The notes beneath the pieces are model-generated. The model was not told the DNA's origin. It did not search any database and saw nothing but the letters and a program-made list of their open reading frames with translations. A DNA stretch of 64,000 bases from Haemonchus contortus (Eukaryota > Nematoda > Chromadorea > Rhabditida > Trichostrongylidae): the NCBI GenBank assembly GCA_000469685.2, contig LS997567.1, forward strand, positions 3,648,663 through 3,712,662. The letters are read 5' to 3'. Shown here piece by piece: positions 48,001-57,266 of this stretch. The translations under genes were made by a program, and so were the position numbers. Within the stretch, counting starts at the first letter, position 1. Every line of letters begins with the position of its first letter.

Positions 48001-51000
48001 CATTACATTACCATGAAGTGTCAGTGGAGCGCATGATTTGCACTTGTCCGTCATATCTTCTTTTTGGCTGACTGCCGTGGGCCAAGCGCAAATCGTAAGC
48101 CCCACTGACAACTGCGACGTCTGTCAAGTATCGCAGGTTGGCCGCCGCATGCGACGGCTGCGGCGTGACCTGGTTTCGACGGACGAGCGCAACGAAGCAC
48201 ACCCAGTATGAGGGAAAGGGGAAGGGGGGGGGGGGAACGGAACGTTCGTGTGATTCGAACTGCGCGCGGCAAACTAGGCGACGACATTCATAGCAATTTT
48301 GGCGACTCTAGCGCCTATTATTTCGGCCCAAATTTGAAAAAGAGTAGATCAGTAGTATTAGTTGACCATACTAATCTACTTCCCTTCAACTTTGGGCCCC
48401 AATGATAGGCATCAGAGTCGTTCGAATCGCCGCGAATTTCGCCGCGCAATTTGCCGCGCGCTATCGGAAGCGCACGAATGTACTCATACCCGAAGGGAGA
48501 GGTTCGAATTCCCACTATAAGGCCACGGTAGCCGCCTCGGCACCACTGCTGTTGGCCGTGCGAATTCGGGGATAAATACCACCACTTATTCCACGGAGAA
48601 CGTCCGTTGCGCGTGTCCGTCGAAAGTAGGTCACCCCGCCCACTTCGCGCGCGGCGCACCCCACTGAGGTCTCGAGACGACGTTGCAGTACCACCAAGTG
48701 TCAATGGAGCGTACGATTTGCATCTGTCCGTGCTATCTTCTCTTTAGGCCGGCTGCCGTGGACCAAGCGCAAATCGCATGCCCCTCTGTCGCGCCGTCGG
48801 GAGCGTCCCGCTGAGGCCAGTCCGCATCGGTGGTTGCTCAGCAGGGCGTCCCGGCGGTGCGGCTAGGTGACCAGGGTCTTCTGCCCGCTCGCCATGCTCG
48901 TATTCTACTGCCACACGGACTTGGTAGGCCTAGGGCTGCCCCAGTCTCCCTTGCAGGCTCCTACGTGGATGGTACTGCCTCCGCAGTACGCTATGGGGTT
49001 GCTGGCCCAGTGCCGAGCTCCCTCGGACACTAGGCAAGGGGGTCCACCGTGGCCTACGTGCCACCCTCAGTGCACTAAGAGTAACTGCGATATATCCGAT
49101 GTTACTGACATTCTACGTAACTCCAACACACTTGTACGATATGCATTTTATGAATACTACGTCAATACGGTATTGATTATGGATACGAATAAATGGATAA
49201 AAATACTATGGAAATACTGTGAGCAATACTATAGAAAAATACTATGAATGAAAAGCAAGAAAATATATACACGAGTTAAACCACACTATAACCTACGGTC
49301 TTGGGGTACGATCCGATCTCAAGCTCAACCAGGCTCCATCCAAGCCTTCCCACCTCCTTTGGGGCTCCGCTGCATCCGGGTCCTTGTTGGCAGTGGACCA
49401 TCTTCCAGTTGTTCCATTCGACTTCGATCCTTGCAGCTTGTCACCACTTTAGAGATGGCATACGAGTGGTGTTGAGAGCCCATCGGGGGCTTCGTCGGTG
49501 TTGCTGACGTTGAAGGCACAAGAGCAGTCGAGAAAGCAGCCGTCCGAGGCGTTGACACGATGGTGGAATGAAGGATGCAACGCCTAGAGCGGCTAGAGTC
49601 CGCCGCCACGTGGCAAACTCTAGCTCTCTGCGGCGTACGGTGCCTTCCCGGCGGGACTACGCGCGCGCCCAGGCGAGGCGGCCTTTAAGTCGTCCGAACG
49701 GCACGACACTCCGGGCGGCAAAGACAAAAAGTCCCGGCGGCGAGGGACGGTCGGCTTGGGATTACCTACTGCGACTACGCAGAAATACAACACGATCTTA
49801 AAAGTTGTTTTCTACGGGCCTATCTACCTACTACGGATCGTACGGGGCGTCGATGTCATTGACTGCGAGGGCCGGAAGGTATGTGTGGGGAGATACAACT
49901 TCTTAAACTACGAATATACACAAATATATACAGCGAAAATGGGATATAATGTTGACTATGTACAAATGAGGCTTGACGAGGTGACGACGGCTACGACCAA
50001 TCGCGGATATTGCTCTCGTACGACCAACACAAGAAGACGACGTAGTTGCGTGACGTTGCTGATGTTCGACTGCGACGACGACGACAAGGACTACGAGATG
50101 TTTTTCGCCTACTTGTGAGTTTTGCCTCACTATGGGGGAAGTTTTAGTGCGAGGGGGAGAGTTTTACCTCGCTATCAAAAGAAAACCCCAGGGCCGATTA
50201 GAAAGAAGGGGGCCACGACAACAGAAACTCCCGGGACGTGCAAAGGAAAAAATAGCGGTCTCCCACCGCTCCCCCAGGGACACTACGTTGACTACGAGTA
50301 GTCAACTAAGCTTCGCTTGCGCGAAACAAGTCTCGCACTACGAAGTATGCTGAGATCAAGGATGTTAACTTCAGCTAAATTGGATGTTGTACAGGGAAAA
50401 AGCATCCGAAGGTTGCTTCGTCCCCACTTGAGAAGAAGTTGACTCACACTAAGGAGAGTCTCCTTCCTCGACTGCGTATATATGACGTGATTAAATATGA
50501 AGGTAAAATAATGCAAAAATGGTTAAATATGAAGTGAGTAATGAAATGGTGTAAAATTAGTAATGTGCTATGGTTATAAATGTACTATGCTACTACTAAA
50601 ACGTGATTAAATATGAAGTGTTAATACTACGACTAAGAATTAAACAGCTTGACTGAACTGAAGTTAAGCTGTACTTGAATTATTCCCTACGAGCACAGTA
50701 CGTTTGTGCCGAAGCTGGCACTGCGCAAATAAGGAATAAACAAAAATACGCCACCGTCTGCGTCAACGTTAGAAATAGAAAGGCAATACGGTGATCAGGT
50801 TATGATAAGAGTGTTGACTATAGTGAAACTACTGTTAACTAAGGTGAAAAACTACTATTAGCTAAGAAAATTACAGTTATACTACGTTTTGCGCGTAAAC
50901 ATGCCGATTTTATACGGGATGACGAGTACGCTATACTACGAAACTAGTATGAGAAAATACTACATGAAAAACAGATATGAATATGCGGGCTAAAAAGAAA

Positions 51001-54000
51001 ACTCGCCATCCCCGCGACTACGCTGCGTGCAACAAGGAAGGAAATAGATGGAAGAAGAAATTACGTAATAAAAATTGACTATGAATATAAAGATGCGTGT
51101 TAAAATAAGTAAAAAAAAACTAAGGCACAACGCTGCGTGCGTGAACTGCGCAAAGGTAACGGCATGTCTACGACTTCTACGAAGAAAAAAAGGACTAAGA
51201 GAGAAAGCTTACCTGATCATCCGCTGCGACCGTCATAGTCCGATAAGGAGTTCGTATACGACATTGGTAGAGCGATAATGTGAATAAAACTGAAGCCAAC
51301 CATGACAGACAACGAGACTACCATCTCGTGCGATGTTGATCTCGCTAGGCTAAGATGTTTTAAAACGCAAATGCACTTCGTAAGAATGATATTCGCGGCT
51401 TGCGCTAAATAAATGCGTACGCGGCGCATGTAACGCTAGAGCAGATCTTGCGCTCTATGACGCTACAAGCGGGTAGAACTTGACTGCGAACGCTTTTAAG
51501 TGCGCGAATTCAACACCTACTTAGCACGAGTAATTTTGCGAGTAGTTTTCGCTGATTTTGGCTTCCGCTTGCGTCTTTTAGCCGGTGTTGTGGCTGCGGG
51601 CTTTGTTTCAATTGAATGCAAGGATACATTTTGCCTACGATGACTCGGAGAGTCTCTCGTAGGGGAAACGGCAGTGACACATTGTGGCGAATGCGATCGA
51701 GAACTACGAGGAGAATGATGGTATGATGTCGACTCGTGCCTCTCTCGCAAATATAAACGAGATGTGTCGCTCCCGGATAGACTGTCACTTCGACCACGAT
51801 CTCGAGATGGACTACGAGAGGAATAACGACGAGGTGAGCGAGGACGATGGTAGCTACTGCTACTACGCCTGCTGTCACTTGGCGAACGGTGAGACTGCGA
51901 ACGTTGGTCACAGAGGAGATCGTGATGATCCCTTCTGCAAGTACGACAAGGAGGGTAGCTACAAGATGATGACCTATGACCTGCACGTAAGCACCTCCAA
52001 CAAAGGTTGGATGCGCGTACGAGAGCCCTACGAATAGCTACCGGAGCTTGTAGCGTACAACGAGTAGACCGATGATGTTCAGACTCGCAGAAGCAACACC
52101 GAGGTGGACTACGTGATCGTCGTGATACCGATGGAGAACGTGACGAACTAGGCTGGTGACACGAGGAGTAGACAACATAGTTGTCTCTAAGCGTGGTGGA
52201 ATCTTCGTACTTCTCCTTGGACGCGATGATGTTGTCGAGCTGCTTCATGATCTGATCGAGATCGAATTCCTGTTGGCTTTGGAACTCGAGATCATGCAGC
52301 TTCTGCTGGATTTCCGCTGGAAATTTACCTTTAACTAAGTCAATAATAGGCAAAATTGAACGAAAATCCTCGTATCTGCGTAAACCATGGAGAATGCCTG
52401 AAAGGCGAAACCAGGTGTTACGAAGATCCGATCCGGTATTGCGAGCTGCTGGAAGCTGTTGAAGCCTTCTATGAAGGGTGGCACGCGCCTTGTGAGGGCG
52501 GTCGTACCTCCTCTTCAGAGCGTTCACCAGCTCCCCGTAGTTACACTCATCCGGATCGAGGTCCTGGAGAACGATCTTGGCTTCGTCTCTAAGTAAGCCT
52601 TGTAGATATAAAAACTTATAAACCGGGGATATGTTGGAATCGTTATGTACCGCTAGCTCGAAGGTACGCCAGAACCTATGAAACTGCGTGATATCCCCTG
52701 AGAATGGTTCAAGAGTAAGCCCATCCAGCCGCACGGCTGAATGCGCTGACGCCGAACCGTTAAAAGATGGATTAAGAGGAGATATAGCATACGGAAATAG
52801 GCTAGGCGCATCATGCAGACAATGCGGTAACACATGAGATTTGGTCTGCGTGCTTGCGCTAGATGTTGAGGCGATAAGCTCCCTTTGATCTCCCTGACTG
52901 CGTACGTCCTGGGTTACCCCTGATGGAACTGGAGTATGGCCGTCGTGGATAAGCGCTTTGAGTTCATCCAGACGCGTATCTAGACGTAGCAAAAGAGCCT
53001 GTGCCGCCGATATTACTTCATCTATGCGCGAATTCTGAATAAAGGCGTGATGTTCTTCGCCTGCGAGATCTTGATCGGCTGCGTTACTGACCAACTCCTG
53101 AAACACTTGACGCCTCTCGATGAGCGTGCGCAAAGCGGAGCGAACTTTTGCTGCGTGCGAATCGACGATGGCATATTGCGACTCGAGCGCGCTTCGCGTA
53201 GTGTGGACTTGCGCAGCTATGGGCTCTAATGCCGAAGGAGGAATCTTACCTTTCACATTCTCCCATGCTGTTACTGCCTTGGTCAGATTCTGCTTGGATG
53301 CGCTGATGGAGGACATATTGATCGCTTGGCAGGAGGTGGTACTGCCGTACCCAATCTAAAAAGGGACTACAATGGATGTGTGCTGGGCCGGAGGGAAACC
53401 ATTGGCCGATGGCTCCCTGCGGCGGTGTACGAGAATGCGAGACGCGACGCTGGCCAGGCGAACCGAAGATGACACGAACAACCGAGCGAACTACGAAGAC
53501 AACGCAGGAGTTACAAGGGATCCCGAAGTAGCAGGCTGCTCACGGGGACAGATTAACACAGCTACAACCTGCGCCCTCTGACCCGCGGGTACGTCATGTG
53601 GCCTGATACAAGGAGTAATGTGAACCTCCAGGAGGGGTGGTAAACAACCTCTTCCGCCACCCGATCGGAGGACCCTAACCCAACGCATACACGCTGTCCC
53701 TACGCTGGCCTGTGCCACTCAGGGCAACGCAGGTTAGGGTTAAAATCCCACATGGACGGAAGGGCGAACCCCCTTGGCGGCCGACCTACGCGGGGGCCAG
53801 TTGGCGCTTATCAACCTACTGCGCGTCCTCTGCCCCGGAGACCAGGCGGTGAAGGCGAGCGTGAACGGGCTCGATCACTAAGGCCCAACGTGGGTTTCCC
53901 ACACGTTGAACCCCAGTCCGATGCGCCATGTCGCGCCGTCGGGAGCGTCCCGCTGAGGCCAGTCCGCATCGGTGGTTGCTCAGCAGGGCGTCCCGGCGGT

Positions 54001-57000
54001 GCGGCTAGGTGACCAGGGTCTTCTGCCCGCTCGCCATGCTCGTATTCTACTGCCACACGGACTTGGTAGGCCTAGGGCTGCCCCAGTCTCCCTTGCAGGC
54101 TCCTACGTGGATGGTACTGCCTCCGCAGTACGCTATGGGGTTGCTGGCCCAGTGCCGAGCTCCCTCGGACACTAGGCAAGGGGGTCCACCGTGGCCTACG
54201 TGCCACCCTCAGTGCACTAAGAGTAACTGCGATATATCCGATGTTACTGACATTCTACGTAACTCCAACACACTTGTACGATATGCATTTTATGAATACT
54301 ACGTCAATACGGTATTGATTATGGATACGAATAAATGGATAAAAATACTATGGAAATACTGTGAGCAATACTATAGAAAAATACTATGAATGAAAAGCAA
54401 GAAAATATATACACGAGTTAAACCACACTATAACCTACGGTCTTGGGGTACGATCCGATCTCAAGCTCAACCAGGCTCCATCCAAGCCTTCCCACCTCCT
54501 TTGGGGCTCCGCTGCATCCGGGTCCTTGTTGGCAGTGGACCATCTTCCAGTTGTTCCATTCGACTTCAATCCTTGCAGCTTGTCACCACTTTAGAGATGG
54601 CATACGAGTGGTGTTGAGAGCCCATCGGGGGCTTCGTCGGTGTTGCTGACGTTGAAGGCACAAGAGCAGTCGAGAAAGCAGCCGTCCGAGGCGTTGACAC
54701 GATGGTGGAATGAAGGATGCAACGCCTAGAGCGGCTAGAGTCCGCCGCCACGTGGCAAACTCTAGCTCTCTGCGGCGTACGGTGCCTTCCCGGCGGGACT
54801 ACGCGCGCGCCCAGGCGAGGCGGCCTTTAAGTCGTCCGAACGGCACGACACCCTCTGACAACTGCGACATTCGTCAAGTATCGCGGGCTGACCTGCCGCA
54901 TGCGACAGCTGCGGCGTGACCTAGTTTCGACGGACACGCGCAACGAAACGCACCCCTTATTCCACATTCAGTTATCTGTCTTCAAGCTTTGAACTTCTTA
55001 AAATGGTCCTTTTCAGCTCCCGTGAAATTGAATCTGGACTATTTTTCTATGTTAAAAGAGTTGATGAACCAGCCGATCCCTTAGCGTACACTTATTGGGT
55101 ACGTGGTATTCTTCAGGTTTGTCATTTTCCGTAACACGACGCTTTAACCTCTGTCTTTACTTTAAATTTTCCTAAATTTCAAGATAAAAAATTTGAGGTG
55201 TTACTCATGTTCCAGATTGAATTGCAACTTGACATAAGTTTCGTTGAAAAACTGCCCAACGGCAGGGTGATAGCGGAAAATCCATATGTGGGAAAGATCG
55301 AAATGGGGCAGGAAGATTACGACATGATTTCTTCGCAAAGGTCAGTTACATTAGATTTTTTTGATCTTCGTTTTGCTTAACTATTCTGTATAATTTTTCT
55401 TTATTGGAAGTTTGCCAATTGCTCGCTGTGAAGCTAGTTGATGTATACCGATCTGCCCAGACGTTTTTTGCACCAGCTAATTGACTCGGGATAGGGGGAG
55501 GGGGGAGGAAGCTTGGAAAGGAAAACTTGCCTATAGGTCCGGGACCTGATATGCACACCTTAAATTCACAGTAGTGTCATAAACTCGAATCCTTAGTAGT
55601 TAAAATAAATCTTCCCTCTGGGGTGTGGTGCACTAGGAACGAAATTGTCGCGTCGCGGCGAGAGGGACGTCGCGCGCGAAGGAATGTAGCAGGATGCAGC
55701 AGTAGGTAAGAAATACAAGAACAAAAGTACTAATAGTAGAATTGTGCATAAAATAATGATCGCATATCGATTGAGCTATATGAAGAACGCTAGAGCTGTA
55801 ATATCGCCGAATGAGTGGTCCGCGACAGCCGCGTGCGGCAAATCGATTACCCAAAATTGTTCCTAACGCCTGTCTCCCCTCTGCCATCAATCAATCCCGT
55901 TTTGGATGCGGCTTTGCACTTGACTTCCATTGAGGATCGCGGTGACGGTTTGGATGCGTATGTGGCTTATGCAATGGCTTGCGGGGGTCAACCAGAGTAC
56001 AAGTCAAAGCTCCTATCCTTCCAGACGAGTGTGATGCTGATTGACCGACGCGGGAGGGACGTATAGCCTGTTTGGCCTGGGCGGGTATTGATCTAGGATT
56101 CGATCCTTGTATCATACTTATGTGCTAGTGCGCCATTTGCCACCATACCACCTCCTCCTAAGTAAATGTACTGACATATCCTCGGTTTATTTGATGTTAT
56201 GCCAACTTTTTTCGCTAAGCGTAGCCCAGCAGCACGTAGCTGTCAGTGTTGTTAGAAATGGGTCCTTACGGTTAAGTACTTCTTCAAAGGACGTCGTTCG
56301 TTGAATACGCTCATGTTTTTCAATGATGAAAAGAACTTACGGCAAAAAAAAACCGTTACTTTTTTCGATACGTTGCTTTATACAGTTAAAATCAGTGTAA
56401 TCTGTTTGTTCCAGAATGGTCGGTACCTTACGTTTCAACGATTTCAACAAAGAGGTGCCTTGGACTTTTGGAGAGTTCATTCGGACTTTGGCACCCCGTG
56501 AAGACTTCCCTGTGAGTTTTGTTTATGCCGATTTTGCCTAGGGAACCTCAAAGACCTTTACATTCAGATATCGAGTCCTGAATGTCGAGTCAGTGATCAC
56601 GTGAGAACAAGGGCTAAGAACGAGAGTAGACGGCCTCCTTCGAGCAGAAGTGATAGATATCGTCCTCATTCAAACGCGAGTGCTCAGTACCGACCTCAAT
56701 CAAATGGAACTTATCAGGGCCACTCATCCGCAACCGATCAGCAGTGGCCTAAATCAAGCAGAACGGATCAGTTCCGACCTCATTCAAATGGGAGTTATCC
56801 GGGCTACCCTCATCCAACCGCAACTGAGCAGTACCGCCCTCAATCGAGCAGAGCGGATCAGTACCGGCCTCATTCAAATGGGAGTTATCAGGACTGGCCT
56901 CAATCGAGCAGAGCGGACCAATATCGGCCTAATTCAAATGGGAGTGATCAGAGCCGGCCTTATTCAACCGCAACTGATCAGTACCGTCCACAATCAAGCA

Positions 57001-57116
57001 GAGCGGATCAGTACCGGCCGCATTCAAGTGGAAGTGATCAGAGCCGGCCTTATTCAACCGCATCTGATCAGCAGCGGCCTCAGTCAAGCAGTACTACAGT
57101 AAACTCAAGATACTAA
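39028..57116 (+). CDS. large unrecognised protein: two tandem four-part modules plus C-terminal decapeptide repeats
   Basis: I do not recognise the family. At least 19 exons: 39028-39115, 39515-39628, 40413-40461, 40522-40619, 40799-40960, 42408-42556, 42620-42737, 42795-42860, 44064-44178, 44290-44434, 45712-45857, 46680-46797, 46862-46958, 47489-47595, 47675-47817, 55017-55116, 55216-55340, 56415-56511 and 56568-57116; over 860 residues. Phases do not join between 39628 and 40413 or between 42860 and 44064, so a small exon is probably missed at each. Module blocks occur twice: GI(V/I)LD with ECxCF; LCKSWxVTFxIK; VGASxCxxHES with LWSDKF and IYSTYV; and FRICxxLK with KRC. The tail has about 15 ten-residue repeats (PQSSRADQYR, PHSNGSDQSR). 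The ATG follows 'gcag' by 2 nt. The start and first two exons are provisional; the middle and end are well supported. Confidence 0.78.
39173..39405. mobile_element. foldback MITE, intron of the large gene
   Basis: Arms of about 65-90 bp pair: the left 'gctttcagacttcgac' then 'gaccgtccgttcaacacgtg', and the right 'cgcgttgaacggacggtc' then 'aggtctgaaagctgcg'. The terminal phrase is related to the GGCTGCTTTCATA foldback family. The interior is GC-rich ('cgacggcggtcgc'). Confidence 0.8.
41549..42130. mobile_element. TTAA-ended MITE family C, copy 2 (diverged ends)
   Basis: Starts 'cttgaaggcacagttcac' and ends 'tcgtgaactaagccttcaa', an inverted pair with the TTAA changed to TTGA/TCAA. The body matches the copy at 17279-17973 over long stretches, for example 'gtgtgggtcctggtgcga'. 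Confidence 0.8.
42557..42619 (+). other. 63-nt in-frame minimal intron of the large gene
   Basis: The segment starts 'gttggttctt' and ends 'tgccttcag'. It is 63 nt, a multiple of three, and contains no stop in frame, so retention would add 21 residues. It is inferred to be an intron because module 2 has a long intron at exactly this place, with the same phase (AG before, A after) and the same flanking residues (YV-R-D.S). Confidence 0.7.
43143..43398 (+). mobile_element. MITE family B, copy 4
   Basis: Full-length family B copy ('ggagacgggtgttaggaacg' to 'gcaccacaccc') in an intron of the large gene. It lies directly beside an inverted-repeat element, and no clear 9-bp duplication is visible. 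Confidence 0.85.
43402..43704. repeat. inverted-repeat element with about 75-bp arms
   Basis: The arm at about 43402-43476 ('aataagaatgtagaatg', through 'gcccaagattagcatggaga', to 'gaaaacccagaaccg') is an almost exact reverse complement of about 43632-43704. The interior of about 155 bp is also partly self-complementary ('ccagtaatctggat' with 'atccagattactg'). Confidence 0.88.
44543..44833 (+). mobile_element. MITE family A, copy 3
   Basis: Full family A copy. The direct repeat AGTGAATGTA flanks it (44533-44542 and 44834-44843). The phrase TTGCCAGTGAATGTA is actually repeated over 15 bp, because the element end here reads 'gttgcc' instead of 'gttctcc'. Confidence 0.85.
45322..45674. mobile_element. 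TTAA-ended MITE family C, copy 3 (internally deleted)
   Basis: TTAAAGGCACAGTTCACGAT at the left and 'cgtgaaccgtgcctttaa' at the right. It is about 350 bp against about 695 bp for the copy at 17279, with the middle missing. It retains 'gggcttccactatgcccta' and 'gcgctgagtattcct'. Confidence 0.85.
46246..46498 (+). mobile_element. MITE family B, copy 5
   Basis: Full copy with an exact 9-bp duplication TCGAAGGGT at 46237-46245 and 46499-46507, in an intron of the large gene. A few bases are deleted after 'gggcgttagga' relative to other copies. Confidence 0.92.
47146..47435 (+). mobile_element. SINE copy
   Basis: One of the best copies: 'ggtacggtgtagtggcaagt' (A-box region), 'cacgagttcgaatcctgga' (B box), 'cggctggccaacgcaa', 'gaatggaagtcgaatgcgg' and 'cgcccaaagacttcaaccc'. 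It lies in an intron of the large gene. Confidence 0.75.
47915..48205 (-). mobile_element. MITE family A, copy 4
   Basis: Reverse-oriented full copy flanked by GTATGAGGG (47906-47914 and 48206-48214). It follows the exon ending at 47817 by about 100 bp. Confidence 0.9.
48242..48482. repeat. imperfect foldback element
   Basis: The left arm ('cgcgcggcaaact' ... 'agcgcctattatttcggccc' ... 'gagtagatcag') and the right arm ('ctaatctacttc' ... 'gggccccaatgataggc' ... 'ttgccgcgcgc') pair with a number of mismatches around a loop near 48360. A poly-G run lies just before it at 48226. Confidence 0.7.
48782..48786. repeat. 5-bp target-site duplication (left) of the LTR element
   Basis: CCCTC immediately before the left LTR. 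The identical pentamer is at 54851-54855 after the right LTR. Confidence 0.92.
48787..49708 (-). repeat. 3' LTR (left in window)
   Basis: Starts TGTCGCGCCG and ends GGCACGACA, the TG..CA form of LTRs. It differs from the right copy at one base seen by comparing the two sequences. Short open frames inside it, up to 126 codons, are repeated identically in the other LTR and show no protein similarity I know. Confidence 0.95.
49709..51516 (-). other. internal non-coding part of the LTR element, where pol is expected
   Basis: About 1.8 kb with frequent stops in all frames and no recognisable retroviral-type enzyme motif. The base composition changes from GC-rich near the LTR to AT-rich with short 'actac' phrases around 50500-51000. 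No clean polypurine tract directly abuts the LTR (the minus-strand sequence there reads 'gccgcccggag'). Confidence 0.7.
51517..53316 (-). CDS. Gag of a Bel/Pao-type retroelement (DUF1759 plus three zinc knuckles)
   Basis: A single 599-codon frame. N-terminal helical region with heptad-like segments (about 1-125). A Pao-type gag/DUF1759 region (about 198-345) containing LEPFSGDITQFHRFWRTFE, KFLYLQGLLRDEAK and YGELVNALKRRYD. Then three CCHC knuckles: C407-x2-C410-x4-H415-x4-C420, C439-x2-C442-x4-H447-x4-C452, and C457-x2-C460-x4-H465-x3-C469. A long Arg/Ser-rich tail (about 475-565) and a lysine-rich end follow. Gag packages the element RNA. The frame closes with a stop well before the 3' LTR and does not run into a pol frame. 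It lies antisense to the host gene. The intact frame agrees with the young age indicated by the LTRs. Confidence 0.93.
   Translation of the reverse strand: MSSISASKQNLTKAVTAWENVKGKIPPSALEPIAAQVHTTRSALESQYAIVDSHAAKVRSALRTLIERRQVFQELVSNAADQDLAGEEHHAFIQNSRIDEVISAAQALLLRLDTRLDELKALIHDGHTPVPSGVTQDVRSQGDQRELIASTSSASTQTKSHVLPHCLHDAPSLFPYAISPLNPSFNGSASAHSAVRLDGLTLEPFSGDITQFHRFWRTFELAVHNDSNISPVYKFLYLQGLLRDEAKIVLQDLDPDECNYGELVNALKRRYDRPHKARATLHRRLQQLPAARNTGSDLRNTWFRLSGILHGLRRYEDFRSILPIIDLVKGKFPAEIQQKLHDLEFQSQQEFDLDQIMKQLDNIIASKEKYEDSTTLRDNYVVYSSCHQPSSSRSPSVSRRSRSPPRCCFCESEHHRSTRCTLQAPVAIRRALVRASNLCWRCLRAGHRSSSCSYPPCRTCRRDHHDLLCDQRSQSHRSPSDSRRSSSSYHRPRSPRRYSSRSPSRDRGRSDSLSGSDTSRLYLRERHESTSYHHSPRSSRSHSPQCVTAVSPTRDSPSHRRQNVSLHSIETKPAATTPAKRRKRKPKSAKTTRKITRAK
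53905..53928 (-). promoter_or_regulatory. primer binding site of the LTR element
   Basis: Directly after the 5' LTR on the minus strand the sequence starts TGGCGCATCGGACTGGGG. Its plus-strand complement ends 'cagtccgatgcgcca', like the 3' end of a tRNA with CCA. The exact tRNA is not identified here. Confidence 0.7.
53929..54850 (-). repeat. 5' LTR (right in window)
   Basis: 922 bp, nearly identical to 48787-49708. In element orientation it would contain the promoter. It is followed on its right by the CCCTC duplication. Confidence 0.95.
55621..55876 (-). mobile_element. MITE family B, copy 6
   Basis: Reverse-oriented full copy from 'gggtgtggtgca' to 'acgcctgtctcc'. The flanks share CCCTCTG/CCTCTG, possibly a short or decayed duplication. 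It lies in the intron between exons 55216-55340 and 56415-56511 of the large gene. Confidence 0.85.
55893..56160 (-). mobile_element. SINE copy next to MITE B copy 6
   Basis: Read on the minus strand the family order is kept ('gcgccatttgcc' head, 'cggtattgatctagg', 'cttccagacgagtgtgatgc', 'ttgcgggggtcaacc', 'gacttccattgaggatcg'). It directly abuts the MITE. Confidence 0.65.
56600..57105 (+). repeat. 30-bp tandem coding repeat (ten-residue units) in the last exon
   Basis: Units of 30 bp alternate as pairs (60-bp higher period): 'cctcaatcgagcagagcgg' + 'atcagtaccgg' and 'cctcattcaaatgggag' + 'ttatcaggactgg'. The encoded consensus is P-[QHNY]-S-[SNT]-x-[AS]-[DY]-Q-[YSQD]-[RW]. About 15 units are seen. 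The tail is rich in Ser, Gln, Arg, Tyr and Pro and nearly devoid of hydrophobic residues, hence probably disordered. Confidence 0.92.
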
Positions 57117-57266
57117 ATTAACTAGAAATGATCAGTCTAATTTTTGTACATTGCCTCCGTATAGGATTTCTTTGCAAAGTCTCATAGTTCCAAGTCCTAT
57201 TTATTAAGTAGCACTTCTAGAGGGGCTCCTAAAAGTCCGTTCGAATACCTTGACTCTAGGGTGAGC

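Larger units (their letters stand above)
48787..54850 (-). mobile_element. Bel/Pao-type LTR retrotransposon with gag only (non-autonomous)
   Basis: A 6064-bp element bounded by two 922-bp LTRs and a CCCTC duplication. The coding strand is minus, so the 5' LTR is at 53929-54850. The only long frame is gag (51517-53316). The roughly 1.8 kb between gag and the 3' LTR (49709-51516) shows no protease, reverse transcriptase or integrase frame on either strand, so movement would need enzymes from another element. One mismatch between LTRs (G at about 49428 against A in the right copy) indicates a very recent insertion. It lies within a MITE in the 7.2-kb intron 47818-55016 of the large gene, antisense to it. 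Confidence 0.93.
48595..54956 (-). mobile_element. MITE family A, copy 5, split by the LTR element
   Basis: The left part is 48595-48786 and the right part resumes at 54851, ending at 54956. Between them lies the LTR retrotransposon. The MITE's own 9-bp duplication TTATTCCAC is intact at 48586-48594 and 54957-54965, which proves the two fragments were one element before the LTR element arrived. Confidence 0.94.

Noticed and set aside
48830..49801. Open frames of 67-126 codons in the left LTR, repeated exactly at 53972-54919
   Set aside because: They are duplicated because the LTR is duplicated, and show no similarity or codon signal of a protein. They are incidental frames in GC-rich LTR DNA.
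51684..53359. Several plus-strand frames (60-117 codons) opposite gag
   Set aside because: Shadows of the gag frame on the other strand; gag has clear domain content and the others do not.
56650..57102. A 150-codon frame overlapping the last exon of the large gene
   Set aside because: Frame-shifted shadow of the same 30-bp tandem repeat. The chosen frame continues the upstream exons with correct phase and ends at TAA 57116.
56600..57105. Regularly spaced repeats resembling a CRISPR array
   Set aside because: The repeat is contiguous 30-bp coding units without unique spacers, in frame with a eukaryotic gene.
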